From Isochrysis galbana (taxonomy: Eukaryota > Haptophyta > Isochrysidales > Isochrysidaceae), in the NCBI GenBank assembly GCA_018136815.1, contig CM030933.1:5991137-6055136 (forward strand): a stretch of 64,000 nt of DNA, in the 5' to 3' direction. Numbering within the stretch: position 1 is the stretch's first letter; each line of letters starts with the position of its first letter. The notes beneath the pieces were generated by a model, which was not told the origin of the DNA, searched no databases, and worked only from the letters and a program-made list of their open reading frames with translations. This document shows, one piece after another, positions 20,744-31,773 of this stretch. The position numbers and the translations under genes are program-made.

Positions 20744-22227
20744 GGTTTTTGGTTATCTTTCCCCTTGATGCAAGTTGCATGAAAGCCCTTGCTTGGTCCC
20801 GTTGGTTTTTGTGGTTGTCTCCTCCCTTGGTTGCTACTCAGGGTTGCTCGATAGAAACGTCTAGAAGGTTCTCGCTCAACAGCAAGATTTCTTTGATCGC
20901 AAGGATATCTCGTTGCGATCTGTATCCAAAGTGATCGCCGCGGTTGCGCGACATAACGTTCCTCTTCGACTTTCCGCCTTGGTGGGAAATCTAAAACGAA
21001 GACACGCTCCGGCCATCGCTGCGGAATCTCTCTCTCTCGCTCGCTCTCTCTCTCCGTCGCTCGCGACGTGTTTGAGTTACCGGCGATGTGGGGTCTCGGT
21101 AATTTCATGTTTTGCTTGGTTTGGGTGAATGATTCTGGTGCGTTCGTGAGTCGGTGCAGCCTGTTGTTTTCTGCATCGTTGTCCGACGTCCTATCGTCAG
21201 TCGTCATCCGTCGCTCTCGCTCTCGTCGCTCTCGCTCTCGTAACACTCGTACCCTACAAACTCGCCTCGCCTCATCAGCCCCTGCCAACACAGCCCTCTT
21301 CTCACTCACCCTCTCACTCACCCTCGCCTCTCGCCGCTCGCTCGATGTCGCTTTCGCCGCCGTCCTCGCCCTCGCCCAAGCCCGCCTGCCCGCCTTCCTC
21401 TGCTGACGGGCCTCAGCCCGCCAGCGTCTCCGAAGTCGTCTCCTCCGCCGCGTCTGCCGCCGGTCTGCCTCCTTCCTCATTGATTGCCCTCAGGCCCTAT
21501 AGGCCATTCCAATTTGTCACACTTGCATGAACAACGGACAACGGTCACGATTGTGTGGCGAATTGCATGAAGCATGCAAATGGCCGGAGTTTGTAGCCGT
21601 AGCGGCAGACAGATGGAACACTCGTCGACTGTGCGCCCACGATCTCTTCGAAACATCGACAGGATTCAAACACTTTGAACTTTGTATTTTGTACAAAGTC
21701 CACGATCTTTCATACCGAATACTACATGGAGCGTACTCATTACTCATTACTCATTACTCGGTCTTGATTTGAAGATTATCTGTCCTCCTTCTCAGCCGTC
21801 AGCCGGTTTCACCCTTTGGGTGGTAGCGATTGAGAACGCTTTCCCACCTTTTGGGTCGTCGCGATTGATCGCTTTTTGCTATTTCGTATACGGCTGTTAC
21901 GACAGGCTGTTGCGTGTGGTGGTAAATGAACGCTTTTCTTTGCCACGTTAGACGTTAGCCTTGTGCTTCTAGACCCAACTGGGTTTTAAATTTAGGGGAA
22001 CGAGGCGCCTTCCAATTGACTCCTATTATAACTACAGGTTGCGTTGATCTCACATATCTCGCTCCACTACGAAGCACGGAGCGCTCACCAAACACCACAC
22101 CGGCGTCGGCGTAAGATGCACTTCGCACTTCCACGAATGAACATAGGGTCGGCATGAGACAAGACGTCGCAATAGCCACGCCCATCTTCACGGTAAATCT
22201 AGCAACAAACTATTCAGGACGCTTGGC

Positions 22228-23953
22228 TCAGACGTGCTCAGCCTCAAGAGCCGTGGTCTCATCCGGCGGGAGGTCGAGGTCCTCAGGGTGGTCGGGGTCG
22301 GGCGTTGGTTCTATCACGTGAGTGAGTGTGCGCGACTCTTTCGGATAATAGTAGTAGATTGGGAAGATGACGAGCACGCAAAGACCCCATCCGACGCAGC
22401 AGACGAAGAAGATGGACAGCCCTAACCCACGCGCGTCATCCGCTTTCTCCTGTTCCGTCTTACCTTCGAAGTTTTGCAGCTCTCCCACGCCAAAGAGGTT
22501 TTCGGCAATTAGCGAGACAGCAAATGGCGACCATGCAGCGACAGAGCCCTCGCACAGCTGCGAGACACCGTAAGCAAGGGGAAAGGTGGCCTCGGGGAAG
22601 ACGTCAGAGAGGTTGGAGTTGTTGTTCGGCGCCGACCACGAGATGGCCATGCCAGCCATCACGCCGTAGAGGCCGTAGAGCCACCAGAACTGAGCAGACT
22701 GCGGCAAGGCGAAGAACAGGATGATCATCAGGAAGGGGCCCGAGACGACGGACGACTGGCTCACCGTGACGCGACCGTACTTTTTCGACCATGTCCTATA
22801 CAGCCGATCGCCGATCAGGCCACCCAGGAAACCACCCGCGGCTGCGCCGATGGCCGGGCCAGCGGAGACAAAGATCGACAAGAAGGGGTTGATACCAAGG
22901 AGCTGGAACCAGTAGAGCAGCAGCGCGAGGGCGGGCCACGGGAAGGCGCCTGTGACGCCCTGTAGGACGGTGAAGATCCAGGTCTTGATCGTCAACATTT
23001 GGCCGACAAGCTTCCAGGTGAGGCTGGTGTCCTCATCGAGCAAGCCCGGGAACGCAATCTTCAGCCGCTCGTCTCCCAGCTTGGCGCGGATGGCCATGTC
23101 CTTCGAAGGGTCGACACAGTAGAAGAGGACCAGGAAGCCGCAGGGGACCATGAATGTGCCAAGGATGAGAAAGGGGACCGACCACTTAGGGAATCCGCCG
23201 TCACATCCGTCGGGCCCGGAGCCTCCATAGCAGCCACTCGAGCCGCCGATATATGAGGTGGAACCCATAACAACTCCGAGAAGCCCGCCAACACCTGCTG
23301 CAAACTCCAACAGCCCATAGTACTTGCCGCGGTCAGCGAGGCGGTAGTACTTGGGGATGAGAGCACGATTGAGCGTCTGACAGGGCGACAGACAGACACC
23401 CTTGAGCAGCTGCAGGATGACGAAGGTGGCATAGGAATCTGTGAGGTACACGATGCCGCTCAAAATGTTGAGGAATGCTCCAGCAAAGAGCGCGCCGGCC
23501 AGCAGCCGGCGAATCGAGAAGTAGGATGCGGCGACGCCCCAGACGGGGCAGAAGAGGAAACAGGTGAAGACCTGGATCGTGTAAAGTAATGAGACTTGGC
23601 TGAGCTCCCAGCCAGTTGTGCTGATGATCCCATCGTACCTGCAACAAAGCGCGGGGGCATTGTGCGCGCTAGTACTCACCACGCGAGTGCTGGGGGACGG
23701 GCGGCGGTTGCTTTGGCTGGTGAGAGAGGGCACAGGGAGACAGGCTGGGAGAGGGCTGCATGCAGCTCGCTCACAGCGCGTTGATCGTGAGCATGCCCGC
23801 CCAGAGCACGACGCCGCACAGGTTGAGGAGGAGGTTCGCGACAAAGACAGTCCGCTTCTCCTCCTTGGTCGCGACAAAGGCGGAGAGGTCGGGCAGCTCG
23901 TGGTCCTTGAGCTTGGGGTGGGCGGGCGCGGCCAACTCTTCCTCCTTCGCCAT
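22228..23953 (-). CDS. Major facilitator superfamily transporter
   Basis: Two exons, 23953-23775 and 23638-22228, joined by a GT-AG intron in phase 2, encode about 529 residues. Twelve hydrophobic helices can be followed, beginning VANLLLNLCGVVLWAGMLTI and ending FVCCVGWGLCVLVIFPIYYY. The helix 2-3 loop has WGVAASYFSIRRLL, a degenerate form of the MFS A-motif. RALIPKYYRLADRGKYYGLL and AAGGFLGGLIGDRLYR are typical MFS loop sequences. A cysteine-rich lumenal loop (GGSSGCYGGSGPDGCDGG) is unusual. The acidic, Pro-rich tail is cytosolic. Substrate is not predictable from sequence. The ATG at 23953 is preceded by a 20-base G run and a CT tract, so the 5' UTR is probably short. Confidence 0.85.
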
Positions 23954-24012
23954 CGCGTGCCCTCGGCTCAGCCTCCGGAGGAGGAGGGGCGGGAGAGCGT
24001 GAAGGTGGAGAT

Positions 24013-24060
24013 GGGGGGGGGGGGGGGGGGGGAAGACAAGGCGGAAGAGGGCCCCGGCGC

Positions 24061-24097
<37 letters not shown>

Positions 24098-24180
24098 CCT
24101 CTCCCCACCCCTCCCCACCCCGCCCCCACCGCCTCTCCACGCCTTCCCTCTCTTTACGTCTCTCTCTCTCTCTCTCCTGA
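24013..24180. repeat. Poly-G run and CT microsatellite at the MFS gene 5' side
   Basis: A 20-base G run (24013-24032) followed by (CT)n/(TCTC) tracts at 24061-24180. Read on the minus strand these are C and GA tracts directly upstream of the start codon. Confidence 0.7.
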
Positions 24181-25271
24181 ACCACCTGAGTCCCCCCTTC
24201 CTCGCCTTTTCCTCGCCCCCGTCCCATTCCCAAGGCTCTCCTCCTGTGCTGAGTGTGTGTGTGTGGGCCGGCGGGCAGCCTTGAAAATCTCTCTACTCGT
24301 TCGACACGAACATGGATAGAGAGTAGAGTAGACACGCGGGAGGAGATGAGAGGACTGCGACGCAAGAGATAAACAACCCCTCCCAGTCATCTCTCTACTT
24401 TTACTCCATCGCTGCCTCGCCCCCCTCTCTCGATTCCTCTCGTGGAAGGAGATGTGATACAATCTTCATATCACCTCTCTGCTTTCACCTTCATAGCCCT
24501 TTTCCTGGTTATCTTGCTGTTAGGAGTTCGAGTCGATTCCCTCTCTCTCCCTCTCCCCATCTCTTTTGTGTCCAGATCTCTCCTTCTCTCCCTTTTCCAG
24601 CAAGGTCGGCGCGGCCGAGGGAGCGCCGATCCCATCAAATGACCTACCCTCGAGTCTATTGTAGTCGCCCGGTGCCACCCGGACTTCCTCCCGATTCAAA
24701 AATCATCGTAGAGTACAAATTTGGATTTTTTTTTGCGGGGGTTCCACTTGCCACTTGGGGTTCACTGTTGGGGCGGAGCTCTTTGAAGCTCCGCCCTCGG
24801 CTTGGGGTGGCTTGGGTGGCTGGGGTTCGGATGGGGCATTGGGTGACTCTTGGGCGGGGGATGAAAGGTCCTCTCCACCTTGGAAGCTTGGAGGGGCGAC
24901 GGCCGAAGGCGCGAGCGCAGATTTTGTGCTTGTCGGAGCGAAGCTCGTTTCCTCTTCGGAAACGAGCCGCGGAGGCGCACCGGCGGCTAGCGCGGCGCAC
25001 GGCTCACCCGGGGAGCCCGGGACGGGCTCATCGGGGGAACGGGGAGGGCAAACGACGGGCATGTGAAATGGACGGGGAAGTGGCACGGAACGCAAATCGG
25101 AGGGACGGAGGACGTAGGAAAGGGCGCGGCGAGCAGATACCGCTTACTTGGGACTCGTAGGGACTCGTAGACTCGAAAGGCTGACTCGGAAGACTCGGGG
25201 CTTGGGGTACTCAGGGGGCTGCAGGTCACCAACAGGCGCCACAACCACACCCACCACGTTGACAGACAACC
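24181..25271. other. Intergenic, no supported gene
   Basis: CT-rich, then a G-rich stretch (24.72-25.2 kb) in which several frames are open but low complexity (Pro, Gly, Ala). GACTCG repeats at 25.15-25.2 kb resemble those at 36.18-36.23 kb, and the block around GGCGCACCGGCGGCTAGCGC at 24.97 kb resembles 35.99 kb, so this looks like another dispersed repeat. Confidence 0.5.
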
Positions 25272-25650
25272 TGAACAAGTTCACATCTCAACAAGTTGAC
25301 CTCTCAACATGTTGACCTCTCACTCTCAACAAGTTGACCTTTCAACATGTTGACCTCTCAACAAGTTGACCTTTCAACATGTTGACCTCTCAACAAGTTG
25401 ACCTTTCAACATGTTGACCTCTCAACAAGTTGACCTTTCAACATGTTGACCTCTCAACAAGTTGACCTCTCAACATGTTGACCTCTCAACAAGTTGACCT
25501 CTCAACATGTTGACCTCTCAACAAGTTGATCTCTCAACAAGTTGACCTTTCAACATGTTGACCTCTCAACAAGTTGGTTTTAACCCCTGAACAAGTTGGC
25601 TCCACTCACCGAACAAGTTGTGAACAAGTTGGTTCCACCCTCAACAAGTT
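25272..25650. repeat. Minisatellite of near-palindromic 16-mers
   Basis: About twenty tandem units alternate CTCAACAAGTTGACCT and TTCAACATGTTGACCT, giving a 32-bp higher-order period. CAACATGTTG is a perfect palindrome and TCAACAAGTTGA is one with a single centre mismatch, so every unit is itself a small inverted repeat. Units degrade at both ends (GAACAAGTTGG-type). Confidence 0.95.
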
Positions 25651-25857
25651 AATTCCAGGTAAATTAAAACTCAACTCCTTCGATTTTCGAGACAAAAATC
25701 GGCGAACCCGAACTTGAGCCCAGGGAGAATCCGAATCAACTCGCCTGGAGCGACCACGACGAACCTAGAAGACGGTAGATAACGAAGAAGGCTCGTACTC
25801 AGGCCGAAACATTCTTGCCAAAGAGCCTGGATACAACACCAGCCCGGTAGGCATAGG

Positions 25858-26075
25858 AGGAAGAGGGGAACGGATCACCGGGGGGGGGCGCGGGCCACCG
25901 ACAATATCGAAGCCCTTTTCCCCTATCCCCCTAGTAGTGCACGGGGGGAGTCGCCTGATGGCGGGGGGGAAAGGGCCGGCGGGAGAGAGGGGGTGCAGAA
26001 AGTTTTGCTGCGTGAGTAGAAAGTAGAGGGTCCACGGCCGCGTGTGCGGTGAGACTATTAAGAAGTTTAAAAAAT
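25858..26075 (+). repeat. Dispersed repeat family ending in TATTAAGAAG, copy 2
   Basis: Full-length partner of the 20.02-20.23 kb copy, with the same ordered blocks and the same CGCCTGATGGCG hairpin. It ends GCGGTGAGACTATTAAGAAG. The block GTGCAGAAAGTTTTGCTGCG links it to the 43.2 kb copy. Confidence 0.65.
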
Positions 26076-26290
26076 CTAAGGGTGGAACGGCACAAGGCAC
26101 AAGGCACTAGCTTAAATATAATTAGTCTAGGTCTAGGTCTAGGTCTAGAATAGGCCACGCGCCAGGCTCCAGGTACCAGGTACCCATAGAAAGCAGGTGC
26201 ATCCACGGAAACGTGAACAAGGAGCGACAAGCAGCGGACGGCGGCGTTCACTATCGGGGGAGCTGTTGGCGATCGGGCGAAAATTCCCCC

Positions 26291-26314
26291 CCGATAGCTA
26301 TCGATAGCTATCGG
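26291..26314. repeat. 24-bp perfect palindrome
   Basis: CCGATAGCTATC followed by its exact reverse complement, with no spacer. Built from overlapping ATAGCTAT/ATCGAT palindromes, 220 bp before the glycosyltransferase frame opens. Confidence 0.85.
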
Positions 26315-26512
26315 CTATCGGGCGTATCGGGGGGCGTTAGCTCATGGGGGGTGACTAACATAAACATCGTTGCTGAATGAGAAGCCCTAGCTTCTACTAA
26401 AAGAAGTTAAATACACAAAGAGGAAACAGGCAAGGAGGGGGGGAGGGAGGGGGGAGGGGAATCGCCCGCCGGCCGCCGCCGGCGATCACGCGGCCGGCGC
26501 GCGAGCGAGTGG

Positions 26513-29317
26513 GTGAGCCAGAGGAGCCGCATCGAGATTGTACAGCCACAAGGCTTAGCCGTGAGAGAGCGAGAGAGGGAGAGGCGGCGTGAGCAGCCGG
26601 CGGCCTCCGCCTGCTTGCATTCGGTCGCGACGCCCACGCCCTACGCCTCTCGCCGAGGGAGCTGGCGGTGGGTCGGCCGGCACGGCTTCCTCGTCAGCCT
26701 CGCGCTCATCTCGCTCTTCGGCCACCTGCTCATCCACATCTTCGCTGCACAGCTGAGCGAGGCGGTCGGAGCGAACCAGCGGCACACGAGGGAGGAGGTA
26801 AACCGCTTCGTGGCCGGCAGCGTCGGCCGGCGAGCAAGCGTGGGCGGTGCGAGGGGTGGCGCCCTGCTGCCCGTCGCCTCAAACGGTGCGCAATGCGAAC
26901 GCACGCTCGACGTTCTCCTCATCCATGAGCACCACTTGAAAGCCATCGGCTCAGATATGCGGCTGCTTGGTCTGCTCATGCAGCTGCGCGGCCAGGGCCA
27001 CCGCGTCTCACTCCTCTTCCGTGGCAAGGTGCCGAGCGGAGAGCGCTCGCCACCAACACGCGAGCTATTCCGCATCATCAACGGTCCCGAGCTCGAGGAC
27101 CCTCAGCAGCTGGGCGGTGGTGTTATTCCGCTCCAGCACCCAGGGATCTACGAGATGGTGGATCTGGCCGGGCTTTCGAGGCTGGCCTCGCAAGGATGGT
27201 TCGATGCCGTGCTGTGCTCCTTTTGGTTTTGGCGTGATCCAGCGCCATCTTCCGCCGAGCTTCTGCTCCCAACCTTGCTCGCGCGGGCGCCCCGCGGCCG
27301 GCGTCCCTTCATCGGTGTTCTATCCGACGATGCCCACTCTGCCAAGGCGGCCATGATGGCGGAATGGGAGCCTTCTGAGGAGCGCCGGGCCTTCTGGCGG
27401 GAGAAGATGCGTTCGCTGCCACCGCGTCAGGCGGCTGTATATTCACTCGCAGACGCCGTTGTCCACATCTCCGATGCCGACTCGAAGCTGGAGCGCTCGG
27501 CCTTCAACACCTCCGCCAAGGCGTGGCTCGTCGTACACATGTCTTTGCGCTCCTTCACTCGCGAAGCGTCACCCACCGCGCCAGCAATGCGCGGAGCTCT
27601 CGCGCCGCCGGAGAAGAGGGGCGCCCTCTACACTGGGTTTGTGGGTAATGGAGTGACGCCAACAAACCACCTCGCCATCGAGTGGTTCCTCAAGAAGGTT
27701 TGGCCTGACATCCGACTGCGGCACCCCGCCCTGCGACTCCGACTCGTGGGGCTTCCACCCGATGACCGGCCAAAGAAGCGGCACGGCTTGCCCTGCAAAC
27801 CCGACTCACCGACGCGGTGCGGCTGGGCATGGGGCACACAATATGCAGGACGTGAAGCGGACAACGGTATCGACACTCTTGGTTTCCTCTCCGACTCCGA
27901 CTTTTTGGCCGAACTGCACTCTTGGCACGTGATGGTAGTGCCGATTCTCCGCTCGACCGGTGTTAACACAAAGCTCCTGCCCGCACTCCAGTGGGGCGTG
28001 CCCATTGTACTCACGACGGTCGCTGCGAACCCACTCGCCATACCAACAGATGATAGTGTCGCTCTCATCGCAGATGACGAGATGGCCTTTGTCGAGCAGC
28101 TTGTAAGGGTCCTGAGTGAGCCCTCCCTTTGGCGCATGCTCTCCTCCGCCTCAAGCGCCCATTGGCAGACGCTACTCGCAGCGGACCATGAGGCCGCTGA
28201 CGTGCGTCAATTGATGTCCCTTGCGTGCTCCGTTTGCGGTGACGCCGACGAGGCTCGTCCGCTAGCGCTACCACATGCACCCCGGGGCGCGGCGCGCAGA
28301 CTACTCGATGACCTTAAAAGCGCGAGACAGCACTCACACTCCAAGTGCTTTTCAACGCACGTCCCGGCACTCCTCATCACACTTCATGGCGCAAGTGCTG
28401 GTGAAGGCCCGGCATTGTGGGTGCACGAGCTGTGGGAGGGTATCTGTCGTCACTGCGATCTACGATGCTTCCACGGCGCCGGGGGGCGGCGGGCACGCGA
28501 GCGCTGGGACGTGATTGTCGAGCATGAGCTCACGCTGGAGCCTACACGCTTGGCACGAGGCGTAGCCGCTGCAGCCACTGCGATTTCTCCGCGTCAGCTA
28601 AAAATCATCCATTTAGCGTCCTCGCCATGGCACGCTGCACTTCGCTACTCCGCGCGCGGCGCCTCGCTCACATCGACAGTTATGTCTGAGAGCGCCGACG
28701 CGCAGTTGCACGGCGCACTATCGGCTGTCGGGCTGCCGGCGGATGACATCCTCTGGCGGTCTCATCTCGACCCGCTTCATAATGGTTCAGCAGCGACTAT
28801 TGGAGCAGGCGTGCGCTCCGTGCTGCGCTTCATCGGTGGCGTGATCCCGCGCGAGGAGACGAGGCTCGTTGACATGGCCGAGTCCATCTACACACACTTT
28901 GTACGTCACGAGACTTCCCCTCGATGGGTGGGCTGCTTCCGCGACAGCGCTGCCGACCGTGACCTGCCTGATGGGCCACGCACATTCGGTCACACCACTC
29001 AGTCATGTGCTGCTGCTTGTACGGGTTACGCGTACATGGCGCTCCAGGGTGGTGGCCAGTGCTTTTGCGGGCACACCCACGGCATGGGCGCCAACCACAG
29101 TCAAGTCTCGGAGAACAAGTGCGGCCGTGTGTGCCCGGGAGAAGATGGGAAGACACCCGTGCGTTGGTGTGGCAGTGCTTGGCGTAATGCTCTATATGCA
29201 CAAGCTCGCGGAAGCACCGCTGCATCACAAGCCAACCCCAAGCCGCTCGGAGTCGGAAGGGCAACAAAGACGGGCACTGACTACAAGGGCATAAGTCTCC
29301 CCAAAGTGCCTTGGTAA
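26513..29317 (+). CDS. Membrane-anchored GT-B glycosyltransferase with C-terminal WSC domain
   Basis: A single open frame of up to 934 residues. A basic N-terminus and one hydrophobic anchor at about residues 56-80 indicate a type II Golgi/ER protein. Residues about 130-560 follow a GT4-like GT-B fold: LDVLLIHEHHLKAIGSDMR for the first Rossmann strand, GALYTGFVGNGVTPTNHLAI opening the second, and DVMVVPILRST-type donor-site residues (seen as HVMVVPILRSTGVNTKLL) with LQWGVPIVLT. Residues about 590-790 form a second, unassigned region. Residues about 803-896 are a WSC carbohydrate-binding domain: WVGCFRDS, CAAACTGYAYMALQGGGQCF, CGRVCPG and RWCGSAWRNALY, with the eight-cysteine order. No ATG precedes the anchor (the frame opens at GTG), so a 5' exon is probably missing from this model. 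Likely role: building or modifying cell-surface glycans. Confidence 0.82.
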   Translation: MSQRSRIEIVQPQGLAVRERERERRREQPAASACLHSVATPTPYASRRGSWRWVGRHGFLVSLALISLFGHLLIHIFAAQLSEAVGANQRHTREEVNRFVAGSVGRRASVGGARGGALLPVASNGAQCERTLDVLLIHEHHLKAIGSDMRLLGLLMQLRGQGHRVSLLFRGKVPSGERSPPTRELFRIINGPELEDPQQLGGGVIPLQHPGIYEMVDLAGLSRLASQGWFDAVLCSFWFWRDPAPSSAELLLPTLLARAPRGRRPFIGVLSDDAHSAKAAMMAEWEPSEERRAFWREKMRSLPPRQAAVYSLADAVVHISDADSKLERSAFNTSAKAWLVVHMSLRSFTREASPTAPAMRGALAPPEKRGALYTGFVGNGVTPTNHLAIEWFLKKVWPDIRLRHPALRLRLVGLPPDDRPKKRHGLPCKPDSPTRCGWAWGTQYAGREADNGIDTLGFLSDSDFLAELHSWHVMVVPILRSTGVNTKLLPALQWGVPIVLTTVAANPLAIPTDDSVALIADDEMAFVEQLVRVLSEPSLWRMLSSASSAHWQTLLAADHEAADVRQLMSLACSVCGDADEARPLALPHAPRGAARRLLDDLKSARQHSHSKCFSTHVPALLITLHGASAGEGPALWVHELWEGICRHCDLRCFHGAGGRRARERWDVIVEHELTLEPTRLARGVAAAATAISPRQLKIIHLASSPWHAALRYSARGASLTSTVMSESADAQLHGALSAVGLPADDILWRSHLDPLHNGSAATIGAGVRSVLRFIGGVIPREETRLVDMAESIYTHFVRHETSPRWVGCFRDSAADRDLPDGPRTFGHTTQSCAAACTGYAYMALQGGGQCFCGHTHGMGANHSQVSENKCGRVCPGEDGKTPVRWCGSAWRNALYAQARGSTAASQANPKPLGVGRATKTGTDYKGISLPKVPW

Positions 29318-30111
29318 CATAAATGGCCTAGGATAGACAGCTTGTTGAAACTCCCCCCTCGACCTGAAGCGAGCCGCTACTCAATGGGTCCGATTTTTCC
29401 TCTGCTCGTGGCCTAACTTCTACTATTGCCGCCTATGATGTTCGATACATATGTGCTATTCGTGCAGTGCACCTCAATACCACATGCTGTAGGCTGTCAT
29501 TACGCTTCTGACGACTGAAACCTACGGCGCCTACACTTTTGACCTTGAATGATGCAAAGGCGCACCGCAGCACATATGTTACGCTATTGCAAGCTGCGCG
29601 AGAGCGGGTTTTGGTACGGGAAACTGGGGCGCCTACTATGTGTTCTATCCCTGGTCTTTTCGCTAGGAGTTTCAGTCTAACGCTCGGTTTTAGTTTGTCA
29701 TCAACTATTGTTGTAACGATAGGGCCATGGAGCGCGCCTCGCTCCCCTCTGCTCTCTCTCTCTCTCTCTGCCCTCAACGCACTTGCCCGTAAACCTTAGG
29801 TCGTTTGCCTTCATTTGGTATCAGCCACCTCTGTCCATTAGCTGTAGTGTCGGCTGCCGGGAGAGTACGCGACGGGCGACGGGGTGAACAAGAACAAGCT
29901 TAATGAAGAAGGGAATTCTTTTCTCTTCCACATCGCCAACCTGAAGTACATATTCGTGGGCGCCGCGCGAGGCGCGCGCTCTGGCTGCCTTGGGCCCCTC
30001 GCCCCACGCGCAGCGCGCAGCATGCACGCCTTCGGCCTCGTGACAGGTGAGGCGACTTGCCTTCATTTGGTCTCCTTTCCCTCAGAGTTTCTTCCCCTCC
30101 CGTGGGGACTC
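29318..30111. other. Intergenic with short dispersed repeats
   Basis: Contains TTTGCCTTCATTTGGTA at 29804 and TTGCCTTCATTTGGT at about 30058, members of the element seen at 0.23, 33.5, 46.0 and 60.6 kb. Contains also a block with AACGATAGGG and CATGGAGCGC at 29.71-29.76 kb that recurs at 35.73-35.78 kb. No gene is supported. Confidence 0.5.
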
Positions 30112-30582
30112 TCACCCTACCATGAGCCCCCCCGCGAGCACCCCGAAGGAGAGGCCCAGGAGCACCCCGTACGCGACGAGAACGGCGTCGCCTTGGCTCG
30201 GCATGAGGGCGCGCCCCGAGAGGGCCTGGAAGACGCCCACGCCGAGCACGGCGTAGCCCGTCCCCTTGTGCGCGACCCGCCACACGGCGCGGCGTGTGGT
30301 GCGGGCGCCGGGCGTGCCGCGCACGAGCGCGTTGAGCGGCTGCAGCAGGGCGAGGGCGAAGGCGACGATCCCGAGCGTGTGATGGGGGTGCGAGAAGTGG
30401 CGCCCTCGGGGCACCCACGCGACGGCGAGCGCGACGCCGGCGGCGGCCACCGCAAGCCCGCTTCCCTGAGAGAGCGGGGGGGGGGAAGTGCGTTGTTGGG
30501 GTTTCCTACCTTTTTTGGTGGGAGGGAGGGCCGATGGCGGGGGCGCGAGGAGGGAGAAACACACCTGCACCACGCGATGCAC
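30112..30582 (-). pseudogene. Cytochrome b561-like transmembrane fragment
   Basis: The minus frame reads GRHFSHPHHTLGIVAFALAL, then LQPLNALVRG and RRAVWRVAHKGTGYAVLGVG. The spacing of HHTLGI, LQPLNAL and the W--AHK-GGY block is that of the cytochrome b561/FRRS1-type ferric reductase core, where the histidines bind heme b. Three or four helices are visible, ending LVAYGVLLGLSFGVLAG. The frame has no ATG and its first part is low complexity, so it is a partial gene or an exon whose partner was not found. It lies next to the inverted LTR-like element at 30.6 kb. Confidence 0.5.
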
Positions 30583-30600
30583 ACGGAGCCAGTGTCGAAC

Positions 30601-30742
30601 ACGCGATGACTACTGGCTCGTGGGCAGAGGGCCGTTCGATCGAGCCGGCAGCTGACGCGGCCGTGAAGGAGTCGTAGGTGGTTGCTTGCGGGAATATGTC
30701 TGAGAGGTCATAGTAGAAGTCGGGTCTGACAGCTTCTACCAT
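30601..30742 (-). pseudogene. Element-borne frame (RPDFYYDLSDIFPQAT), copy A
   Basis: About 47 residues, RPDFYYDLSDIFPQATTYDS... ending VVIACST, align with the frame at 51735-51938 at about 75% identity. Protein-level conservation suggests it was translated in the parent element, perhaps as the start of a gag-like protein. No family is recognised. Confidence 0.35.
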
Positions 30743-31773
30743 CGAGTGCGAGGGGCGAGAAGAGAGACGGAGGCTCGGAGGCTCACAACGCGCGGCGTTG
30801 GAGGGTAGGGCCGAGGCTAGCTAGAGAGCTAGAGGAAGAGAGAGAAGGAGAATGAGGGCTTCTTAGGTCCAAGGTAGACACGAGAGACTACAACGCAGGG
30901 ACTCAAAAAGACCCCTCGTCACACAGACACACACGAACTAAACCAAACAGGGCGAAAACTAACCACACTCAGGGTGGACTGTCAAGCGTCGGCACCAAGG
31001 CAACTCATCGGCGCACAGACATGCGAAACAGAGAAGTCGGAACAACGAGAGCAGACCTCGCGGTGGAGCTACCGCCGATATACGAAGAGAAGACGGAAGA
31101 CTACAACCGATGCATGAAGAGAAGACGGAAGACAGTCGTGGAACGTTTGATGACATCGAAAGAAAGTAAGAGAAGGGGTAGAATGTCGCCGACGAGACCT
31201 TGAGGCTTAAAATAAACCACCGGTTAGAAGTAAAAGTCTGTCATCGTATGGAATACGACACTCCCCGACTAAATTCGAGTCGTCTCGACGAGCGGCATGG
31301 AAGGAGAACAAAGCAACCGAAATAGGAGAAATCCGCGAACAAATCAACCGAAATAGAAGAAACCCAGAATTAGAACAACGAGGTGAGAGGAACCCAAGTT
31401 AACCGAGAAACCAAACATGGAAGGCGACGCTGGAAATAGAAGACGAGAGCACCCGTGGGCCCTTTGAGCACAAATTCGGAAGCTTGACGCGGCAACCTAT
31501 TTGTACGCATCGTCCCACCCATTTCTCCCTTTTACAGGAGTTTTGCTCGGGTGTTGCGGTGGGTGCAACCGCAGACGACACGCGTCTCATCTCCTGCAAA
31601 CAACGGCGACAGCGAAGAAAGAGGAACAATCTACTACAACAACGAAAGGGAGGGAATGATTCCGAAGACACGCGAAACTCGGTGACGAGCAATCTCCGAC
31701 GACCCTATTATTGGAGTCAAAGAGAGAAGTCGCAGAGGGGGAGGGAGAAAGGCCGCGGGCTGAGCGTCGAGCG

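Larger units (their letters stand above)
19543..22227. other. Intergenic region with CT tracts and repeats
   Basis: CT-rich DNA upstream of the LON gene (19.68-19.83 kb), a member of the TATTAAGAAG-ended repeat family (20.02-20.23), a 43-bp direct repeat (20.63 and 20.70), and (CTCATTA)n near 21.74 kb. Short Ser/Pro-rich open frames at 21.3-21.5 kb have no support. Nothing between 21.53 and 22.22 looks coding; that stretch is AT-richer and may hold the 3' end of the MFS gene's transcript. Confidence 0.55.

Noticed and set aside
25272..25650. CRISPR-like array
   Set aside because: Units are contiguous with no unique spacers, each unit is 16 bp and the setting is a eukaryotic nuclear genome. 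It is a minisatellite.
26513..26560. GTG as the start codon of the glycosyltransferase
   Set aside because: GTG starts are not expected in nuclear genes; a missing 5' exon is more likely.
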